NCBI GenBank assembly: GCA_023395255.1
Contig: JAEWZN010000007.1
Coordinates: 62,001 to 126,000, forward strand
Reading direction: 5' to 3'
DNA from: Deferribacteres bacterium
GTDB taxonomy: Bacteria; Chrysiogenota; Deferribacteres; Deferribacterales; Geovibrionaceae
DNA length: 64,000 nucleotides
Below, in pieces: positions 58,209-64,000 of the stretch; within the stretch, counting starts at the first letter, position 1, and every line of letters starts with the position of its first letter. The notes under the pieces are model-generated. The model was given only the letters and a program-made list of their open reading frames with translations, was not told the DNA's origin and searched no databases. A program made the position numbers and the translations under genes.

Positions 58209-61200
58209 TGAAACCCCATGACATAACGGAAGAGAAACAGAATTTTGCCTCACGGATGGCCTCCGCCTTCATAACAAGCAAGATTACGCCTCTTCTCATA
58301 ATAGCCACACTCTTCATAGGTATAGCAGCGGTCGTCATGACCCCGAAGGAGGAGGAGCCTCAGATAACCGTTCCGATGATAGACATCATAGTCCCTTATC
58401 CCGGCGCGGATGCCAAAAACGTTGAGAAAACCATAACCGAGCCTCTGGAAGAGATAATCTGGGAGATTCCGGGTGTGGAATACGTTTACAGCACAGCTTC
58501 AAACGATATGGGCGTGGTGATTGTCCGTTTCAAAGTCGGAATGAATGAGGAAGAGAGCATCACCAACCTTAAAATGAAAATAGACAGCAATATGGACAGA
58601 ATGCCTTACGGTGTTCTGCCTCCGCTGATAAAAAAGGAATCCATAGACGATGTTCCACAGGTGGCGGTAACCCTCTGGTCCGAAACTCTGGATGCGTTTG
58701 AACTGCGCCGTGTGGCGGCTGAGGCGCAGAAGTATCTAAAGGAGGTTCCGGACGTTTCCAGAACATCCATCCTCGGCGGGTATAAGCGCGTTCTGCGGAT
58801 CGAACCTGAGATGGACAGGCTCAAAGCTTACAGCCTTGACCTGTTCAGCCTGTTCAAAGCCCTTGAATCATCCAACAAGTCCCTGAACACAGGGGAGGTT
58901 GTGCAGAACAATGAAGTTCTCTACATAACAGCGGGCGGCTTCTTCAAAGACCCTGACGAAGTGCGCAGCGCCGTTGTGGGTGTGCATAACGGAAAGGCGG
59001 TTCTGCTCAAGGATGTGGCAAAAATCACGGACGGAGCGGAGATCCCCTCTTCCTACACCCTCATGGGTTTTAATGAAAACATCTCCGCAGACAGGTATCA
59101 GGCTGTTACAGTCTCCCTCTCCAAACGAAAAGGGAGCGACTCAGTGGTGGTTGCGGAAAATGTCCTGAACAAGCTTGAAGGACTCAAAGGTTACATAATC
59201 CCCGAAGGGGTGAACATAACAGTAACCAGAAACTACGGCGAAACGGCATATGAAAAGGTTATGACCCTCCTTGAGCATCTTCTGGGCGCTATACTGGCTG
59301 TTATAATCGTTATGACAATAACAATGGGCTGGCGCGCCGGAACAGTGGTTTTCGTGGCGCTTCCCGTTACCTTCGCCCTGACTCTGTTTGTGTACTTCAT
59401 GTTGGACTACACGCTGAACAGGGTGACTCTTTTCGCCCTGATCTTCGTCACGGGGCTTGTGGTGGATGATGCCATCATTGTTGTGGAGAACATGGAGCGG
59501 CACTTTAAAATGTCCCGCAAGAACCTCCTGAAAAGGGCGGTCTACGCTGTGGGAGAGGTGGGCAATCCCACAATCCTCGCCACTGTCACCGTTATCGTAG
59601 CCCTTTACCCCATGGCATTTGTCCGGGGACTTATGGGCCCGTACATGAAGCCCATGCCCATCGGCGCCTCACTGGCAATGATCTTCTCCCTCTTTGTGGC
59701 GCTGATAATTACCCCTTGGCTGGCGTACAAGCTTCTGGGAAGCGCAAAGCATAAGGAGGACGAAGAGGAACACAACGAAGAGGACTATATAAAAAGCACA
59801 AGGCTTTATAAATTCTACAACCATATGCTGACACCATTCATGAACAGCCTCGGCAAAAGGCTTATACTGGGCGCAGTTGTGCTTGCCCTGTTTGCGGGGG
59901 CGTTCATGTTTGTTCCCGCCAAGCTGGTTGTTATGAAGATGCTCCCGTTCGACAACAAGAACGAGATGCAGATAATAATAGACATGCCCGAAGGCACACC
60001 CCTTGAGCAGACCACACTTGTGGCAACGGAAATAGGCGCTTATCTCTCCACCGTGCAGGAGGTGGACAATTATCAGATATATTCCGGCACTCACGCCCCC
60101 ATAAACTTTAACGGGCTTGTGCGCCACTATTTCCACAGAAACGCCCCGAATATGGCGGATATTCAGGTAAACTTCGCAGATAAAAGCATGCGCAGTCTTC
60201 AAAGCCATGATCTGGCCAAGAAACTGCGCGGGCCTGTGCAGGAGATAGCCAACCGGTTCGGCGCAAATGTCAAAATGACAGAGGTTCCGCCCGGACCGCC
60301 TGTTCTCTCAACACTTGTGGCGGAAGTTTACGGCCCTGACGCACAGACGCGGGCAGAAATCGCAGATCAGGTGCTCAAGGTATTTCACGACACCGAAGGC
60401 GTGGTGGACATTGACACATACGAAGAGGCGGACATGCGCCAGCTAAGCTTCACTGTGGATAAGGAGAAAGCGGCTCTTGTGGGTGTTTCCTCGGAGATGG
60501 TTTCCCAGACTCTGTACATGGCGCTCAAAGGGATGCAGGCGGGAATCCTCCACACAGGCACGGACAGGGAGGATGTGGGCATTATGGTTCAGCTTCCTCA
60601 GGCGGAAAAGAATGCCCTGAACAGCCTTCAGGACATACATCTTATCTCCATGACGGGCGCTCCAGTCTCATTAAGCGAGCTTGTGAGAATGCACGAGACA
60701 ACGAAGGAAAAAGCCATTTACCATAAAAACATGCAGCCGGTCACATACATAACCGCCGATGTGGCGGGGGTTGAGGAAAGCCCCGTGTACGCCATTCTGA
60801 AAATGAAGGAGCGGGTGGCGGAGATAACCCACAACGGCTCACCTGTGAGGCAGTATTGGACAAACTCACCTGAGTTCACGGACGTACCCTCCGTTAAGTG
60901 GGACGGCGAATGGCAGATAACCTACGAAGTCTTTAGGGATCTGGGGCTTGCCTTCGCGGCTGTGCTTGTGATCATGTACTTTGTGCTTGTGGGCTGGTTC
61001 AAATCGTTCATAACCCCTGTGATAATGATGATCCCCATACCGCTGAGTCTTCTGGGGATAATCCCCGGTCACTGGCTGTTCGGCGAGTTTTTCACCGCAA
61101 CAAGCATGATAGGCTTTATGGCGCTGGCGGGGATAATGGTGCGCAACGCCGTGCTTCTCATCGACTTCATAGACCACGGCACAGCAAACGGCAAATCACT

Positions 61201-61423
61201 GGAAGATGCGGTAATAGAATCCGGTGCAATAAGAACACGCCCTGTCGTCCTCACCACAGTGACGGTTATGGTTGGTGCGCTGTTCATGCTGCCTGACCCT
61301 ATATTTTCTGGCCTCGGTGTTTCGCTCATTACGGGCGCATTCGTCTCCACTGTTCTTACGCTGCTGGTTATCCCGCTGGCGTATTACAGATACCACAGGC
61401 TCAGAGAGAGATTTCTGAGATAA
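58208..61423 (+). CDS. RND efflux permease
   Basis: The ATG at 58208 overlaps the adaptor stop by one base; a GTG three bases earlier is also possible. The protein has 1071 residues and the RND topology of 12 helices and two periplasmic loops. The TM4 relay is GLVVDDAIIVVENMERH, with the paired Asp residues of AcrB. It exports a substrate sensed, presumably, by the ArsR protein. An acidic loop EEDEEEHNEED separates the two halves. It is more divergent from AcrB than the permease at 46359 and the two are not close duplicates. Confidence 0.93.
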   Translation: MKPHDITEEKQNFASRMASAFITSKITPLLIIATLFIGIAAVVMTPKEEEPQITVPMIDIIVPYPGADAKNVEKTITEPLEEIIWEIPGVEYVYSTASNDMGVVIVRFKVGMNEEESITNLKMKIDSNMDRMPYGVLPPLIKKESIDDVPQVAVTLWSETLDAFELRRVAAEAQKYLKEVPDVSRTSILGGYKRVLRIEPEMDRLKAYSLDLFSLFKALESSNKSLNTGEVVQNNEVLYITAGGFFKDPDEVRSAVVGVHNGKAVLLKDVAKITDGAEIPSSYTLMGFNENISADRYQAVTVSLSKRKGSDSVVVAENVLNKLEGLKGYIIPEGVNITVTRNYGETAYEKVMTLLEHLLGAILAVIIVMTITMGWRAGTVVFVALPVTFALTLFVYFMLDYTLNRVTLFALIFVTGLVVDDAIIVVENMERHFKMSRKNLLKRAVYAVGEVGNPTILATVTVIVALYPMAFVRGLMGPYMKPMPIGASLAMIFSLFVALIITPWLAYKLLGSAKHKEDEEEHNEEDYIKSTRLYKFYNHMLTPFMNSLGKRLILGAVVLALFAGAFMFVPAKLVVMKMLPFDNKNEMQIIIDMPEGTPLEQTTLVATEIGAYLSTVQEVDNYQIYSGTHAPINFNGLVRHYFHRNAPNMADIQVNFADKSMRSLQSHDLAKKLRGPVQEIANRFGANVKMTEVPPGPPVLSTLVAEVYGPDAQTRAEIADQVLKVFHDTEGVVDIDTYEEADMRQLSFTVDKEKAALVGVSSEMVSQTLYMALKGMQAGILHTGTDREDVGIMVQLPQAEKNALNSLQDIHLISMTGAPVSLSELVRMHETTKEKAIYHKNMQPVTYITADVAGVEESPVYAILKMKERVAEITHNGSPVRQYWTNSPEFTDVPSVKWDGEWQITYEVFRDLGLAFAAVLVIMYFVLVGWFKSFITPVIMMIPIPLSLLGIIPGHWLFGEFFTATSMIGFMALAGIMVRNAVLLIDFIDHGTANGKSLEDAVIESGAIRTRPVVLTTVTVMVGALFMLPDPIFSGLGVSLITGAFVSTVLTLLVIPLAYYRYHRLRERFLR

Positions 61424-61462
61424 GAACGAAGGTTTTGACAAAACCTCGCCAATGGTTATAAA

Positions 61463-61532
61463 AATCCCCCTCTGTCCCCCTTTTATAAAGGGGGAAGCCG
61501 CTGCTCTAAAAAATGAGGGCAGGGGGAGTTCC
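61463..61532. repeat. MITE-like palindromic repeat with C/G runs
   Basis: ATCCCCCT and AGGGGGAGT form the outer arms, and TCCCCCTTTTATAAAGGGGGA is a perfect inner hairpin. Such C5/G5 elements are common dispersed repeats in bacteria. It lies between the RND permease and the DUF2892 gene. Confidence 0.6.
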
Positions 61533-61569
61533 TCAAAAAATACGGCGGAGTCAATAAGCATAAAGGAGT

Positions 61570-61767
61570 ATGAACATGTCAGTTAAGTATATTTTAAGAC
61601 TTGTACCGGGAATAATGATACTTGCGAGCCTCGCCCTCGGCGTATGGGTAAATCAATGGTGGCTTCTTCTTGCCGCATTTGTGGGACTGAACCTCCTCCA
61701 GTCGGCATTCACCAAATGGTGCCTCCTTGAGGACATCCTGATCAAAATGGGCATACCTAAAGAATAA
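61570..61767 (+). CDS. DUF2892 (YgaP-type) small membrane protein
   Basis: The 65-residue protein matches DUF2892: an ILRLVPGIMILASLALGVW helix, a second helix LLLAAFVGLNLLQSAF, and TKWCLLEDILIKMGI with the conserved Cys. It has two membrane segments. RBS AAAGGAG. It is the last gene of the efflux operon, after a repeat, and before a terminator. Its role is unknown; relatives are often fused to rhodanese domains. Confidence 0.85.
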   Translation: MNMSVKYILRLVPGIMILASLALGVWVNQWWLLLAAFVGLNLLQSAFTKWCLLEDILIKMGIPKE

Positions 61768-61780
61768 AGCTCCTCACAAA

Positions 61781-61822
61781 GCCTCCGCCCCTAATATAAA
61801 CATGCAGGGCGGGGGCTTTTTT
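61781..61822 (+). terminator. Terminator of the efflux operon
   Basis: GCCTCCGCCC and GGGCGGGGGC form a G/C-rich stem followed by a long T tract. Confidence 0.85.
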
Positions 61823-61904
61823 CTTTTTTGCGCAAGAATCGGGTGGATGCGGCCGCTTTTTAAGTTTATTTTATTCCTAAGCTGAAAAAAGAGGCAGGCA
61901 GACC

Positions 61905-62735
61905 ATGAACCATGCTGACTATTACCGGATAGAAAAAGCCATACGCTTCATAGAACAGAACGCGGGTGAACAGCCCTCGCTGGATGACATAGCCGCACAC
62001 CTCGGGCTGAGCCCCTTCCACTTTCAGCGGATGTTCACCGACTGGGCAGGGATAAGCCCCAAGCGGTTTTTGCAGTGTCTCACCATCGAAGCAGCGAAAA
62101 GGCTTCTGGATGAGTCCCGTTCGGTGCTTGAAGTCTCGATGGAGGCAGGGCTCAGCGGGCCTTCCCGTATGCATGATCTCTTTGTCAGTGTCGATGCCGT
62201 CACCCCCGGCGAATACAAGAGCATGGGTAGCGGGCTTGTGATAAAATACGGCTTTCAGCCCACCCCATTCGGCATGTGCATGGCGGCTCTCACGGAGCGG
62301 GGGCTCTGCTCCCTTGCTTTTGCGGATGAGAATGATGCAGGAAGAGAAGCGGAAGACCTGAAAAACAGATGGCAGAATGCGAAACTGATACGGGATGACG
62401 GAGCTGTCGGAGAAACGGTACAGAGCATATTTAATCCGGAAAAAGGCAGCAGCATCAGACTTTTCATAAAGGGGACAAACTTCCAGATCAAGGTCTGGAC
62501 GGCAGTTCTCCGTCTACCTTACGGGGTTTTCACGACATACGGCGATCTGGCGGGGATGATAGGCTCGCCTGCCGCGTCAAGGGCTGTTGGAACCGCGCTG
62601 GGGCAGAACCGCATAGGCTATCTTATCCCCTGCCACAGGGTGCTGAGGGAGACAGGCGCAGTCACCGGCTACCGCTGGGGCTCAGCACGCAAAAAAGCCA
62701 TGATAGCCATGGAAGCCTGCACGAAAGACAGATAA
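61905..62735 (+). CDS. Ada-like protein: AraC helix-turn-helix fused to O6-methylguanine-DNA methyltransferase
   Basis: The 276-residue protein has an AraC-type double helix-turn-helix (residues 8-105: SLDDIAAHLGLSPFHFQRMFTDWAG, VTPGEYKSMG), followed by a methyltransferase domain with the active-site PCHRV Cys (about residue 243), FQIKVWTAVLRLPYG and the DNA-binding SPAASRAVGTALGQN. It removes methyl groups from O6-methylguanine. The N-terminal zinc Cys domain of E. coli Ada, which senses methylphosphotriesters, is absent, so regulation by that route is not expected. Confidence 0.92.
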   Translation: MNHADYYRIEKAIRFIEQNAGEQPSLDDIAAHLGLSPFHFQRMFTDWAGISPKRFLQCLTIEAAKRLLDESRSVLEVSMEAGLSGPSRMHDLFVSVDAVTPGEYKSMGSGLVIKYGFQPTPFGMCMAALTERGLCSLAFADENDAGREAEDLKNRWQNAKLIRDDGAVGETVQSIFNPEKGSSIRLFIKGTNFQIKVWTAVLRLPYGVFTTYGDLAGMIGSPAASRAVGTALGQNRIGYLIPCHRVLRETGAVTGYRWGSARKKAMIAMEACTKDR

Positions 62736-62784
62736 GCCGCGGATTCCTGTTTACACAGCCCTGAACCTGCCGTAATATCCGCTT

Positions 62785-63852
62785 ATGAATATCATGAAAT
62801 TCGATTTCACAATAAAAAACATAGCCATAGTAGTGGCGCTGGCGGTTGTGATCCTTCTTGTGATCAAGCTCCAGACCCTAGTGACCATATTTGCCATATC
62901 CTTTTTTCTGGCTTATCTTTTCGATCCGCTCATAAACTGGTTCGAAGGGAAAAGGGTTCCCCGCTGGCTGTCAATAATCCTGCTGTACACGGTTATAGCA
63001 TTCATAAGCGTGCTGTTTTTCGGCTCCATAGTTCCGGTTATATATCAGGAGAGCGTTCATCTCGCAGATGCTCTCCCCGCATACTCTGACAAGCTTTTCA
63101 GCCTTGTGGACAACCTCACCGACCGCTTCGGGATTGACATATCCTTTGAGGATATTCAGAAGCAGCTTCTGCCTAAGCTGGCCGGAATAGGCGGCTCAAT
63201 GCTTTCCTCAGCGGAAGGGGTCATGAAATCAGTGAATACTGTAGTGAGCCTGCTTCTGAACGTAGCTCTTATCCCTATCCTCACCTTCTACTTCCTCAAA
63301 GATTTCAGCAGCATAAAAGACAAAATGTTCGACAAGTTCTCCGGAACATCAAGCATAGACTACCCTAAGCACTTCATGCACTTTAACTCGCTGCTGAGCA
63401 GGTATTTCAGAGGGCAGGTGCTTGTGGCGATTTTTCTGGGCATCTCCTACACCATAGTCCTCCTCATTGCCGGAGTTAAGCCCGCTATACTTCTGGGGCT
63501 TATCTCAGGAGTGCTGAGTATTGTTCCTTACCTCGGCTTTATGATAGGCTTTTCCGCCTCGCTGATGCTCTCCGTGGTGCAGTACGGTGATCTCCTCCAT
63601 CCTGCCATGGTGGTGATCGGCTTCTCCATAGTTCAGGCTCTGGAGAGCAATTATGTCACCCCTAAAATAGTCGGTGAGTCTCTTGGGCTTCACCCCACAG
63701 CGGTTATCTTCGCGCTGATGGCGGGCGGTTCACTGATGGGAATAGGGGGGATGATCATCGCCCTGCCTGTTGCCTCTTTCATCAAGGTAGTGGGGGATGA
63801 GTATCTCAGCCGGATAAAAACAGAGAAAGCGGACAAACACCGCAAGGCATAA
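62785..63852 (+). CDS. AI-2E family transporter (PerM/YdiK-like)
   Basis: The 355-residue protein has about seven or eight membrane helices and the AI-2E family pattern: FFLAYLFDPLINWFEGKRVPRWLSI, IPILTFYFLKDFSSIKD, GQVLVAIFLGISYTIVL, LLGLISGVLSIVPYLG, VTPKIVGESLGLHPTAVIFALMAGGSLMGIGGMIIALPV. Members are permeases or Na+/H+ antiporter-like proteins; the substrate here is unknown. It is monocistronic or grouped with the Ada-like gene upstream. Confidence 0.9.
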   Translation: MNIMKFDFTIKNIAIVVALAVVILLVIKLQTLVTIFAISFFLAYLFDPLINWFEGKRVPRWLSIILLYTVIAFISVLFFGSIVPVIYQESVHLADALPAYSDKLFSLVDNLTDRFGIDISFEDIQKQLLPKLAGIGGSMLSSAEGVMKSVNTVVSLLLNVALIPILTFYFLKDFSSIKDKMFDKFSGTSSIDYPKHFMHFNSLLSRYFRGQVLVAIFLGISYTIVLLIAGVKPAILLGLISGVLSIVPYLGFMIGFSASLMLSVVQYGDLLHPAMVVIGFSIVQALESNYVTPKIVGESLGLHPTAVIFALMAGGSLMGIGGMIIALPVASFIKVVGDEYLSRIKTEKADKHRKA

Positions 63853-63865
63853 AAAAAGGTGTTTT

Positions 63866-64000
63866 ATGAATATTGAAGAAAAGAATGGATTACTTTTAAA
63901 AGCAAAAAACTGGTTTAGAGATATTATCTCAATCAATCATATGAAAAATACAAAGACTTTGATCAATGCTTCAAAATTTAATATAAATCCTTTTCTAGCA
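63866..64000 (+). CDS. N-terminal part of an AT-rich gene, possibly a type II restriction enzyme
   Basis: An ATG with AAGG upstream opens a frame that runs 45 codons to the right edge. The peptide (NGLLLKAKNWFRDIIS, INASKFNINPFLA) recalls the N-termini of Eco47II-type restriction endonucleases as I remember them, but 45 residues are too few to be sure. The very low GC content compared with the preceding gene suggests an acquired segment continuing to the right. Confidence 0.55.
   Translation, partial: MNIEEKNGLLLKAKNWFRDIISINHMKNTKTLINASKFNINPFLA

Noticed and set aside
1-64000. CRISPR array, rRNA operon, intact insertion sequence or prophage
   Set aside because: No regularly spaced repeats, rRNA sequence, transposase or phage structural genes were seen on either strand.

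Overview
The window looks like a chromosomal segment of an anaerobic, respiratory Gram-negative bacterium. It encodes a periplasmic nitrate reductase operon (napM-A-D-G-H), a large multiheme cytochrome c, many Cache/PAS sensor kinases and diguanylate cyclases, two RND efflux operons, ornithine-lipid type acyltransferases, and a TonB-dependent uptake operon. The nap gene order resembles Desulfovibrio-type nap clusters. The overall mix is what I would expect of Deferribacterota (Geovibrio-like), with a deltaproteobacterial lineage as the main alternative. This placement is inference; no rRNA is present.

Layout. 1-5111: a partial hybrid histidine kinase (-), a D-Ala-D-Ala dipeptidase (+) and a GAF/PAS histidine kinase (+). 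5102-10574: a lipid/envelope block with an OlsA-like acyltransferase and an OlsB-like N-acyltransferase (-), then a PHP-glycosyltransferase fusion and a radical SAM protein (+), followed by a MarR regulator. 11324-14488: a glycine betaine ABC transporter (proV-W-X, -) with a hairpin-rich repeat block between W and X. 14733-19424: the nap operon (-). 19669-26071: three signalling proteins (two diguanylate cyclases and one histidine kinase with a heme-type sensor). 26230-30130: an AT-rich accessory island with a toxin-antitoxin pair, a tRNA-Leu, and a five-gene operon (PD-(D/E)XK nuclease-like protein, secreted protein, membrane protein, and two tiny proteins with polyproline tails) ending in a terminator. 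30244-32374: an aminotransferase, a ferritin-like protein and tRNA-Asn. 32492-38015: a multiheme cytochrome with a sigma-54 type promoter and upstream tandem palindromes, next to a sigma-54 response regulator/kinase pair. 38080-42425: TonB receptor, a membrane-NTPase fusion and TonB, under a promoter covered by two ModE-like boxes. 42550-44616: mntP, fur, feoA and two small proteins. 44739-55210: a MocR regulator, an RND pump, a Cache-REC-Hpt protein, and a membrane protein/TIGR01777/Hpt group. 55408-61767: an ArsR-TolC-adaptor-RND efflux operon. 61905-64000: an Ada-like protein, an AI-2E family transporter, and the start of an AT-rich gene at the right edge.

The most interesting signals are (a) the TonB/NTPase operon with twin ModE-geometry operators, suggesting molybdenum- or tungsten-controlled outer-membrane uptake in a cell that uses a molybdoenzyme (NapA); (b) the five-gene operon with paired polyproline-tail microproteins, a candidate undescribed system, possibly defensive; and (c) a complete sigma-54 circuit around the multiheme cytochrome. 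No CRISPR array, rRNA operon, intact insertion sequence or prophage was seen. No gene-free stretch exceeds 300 bases; the longest is 12182-12474, which holds the repeat block.
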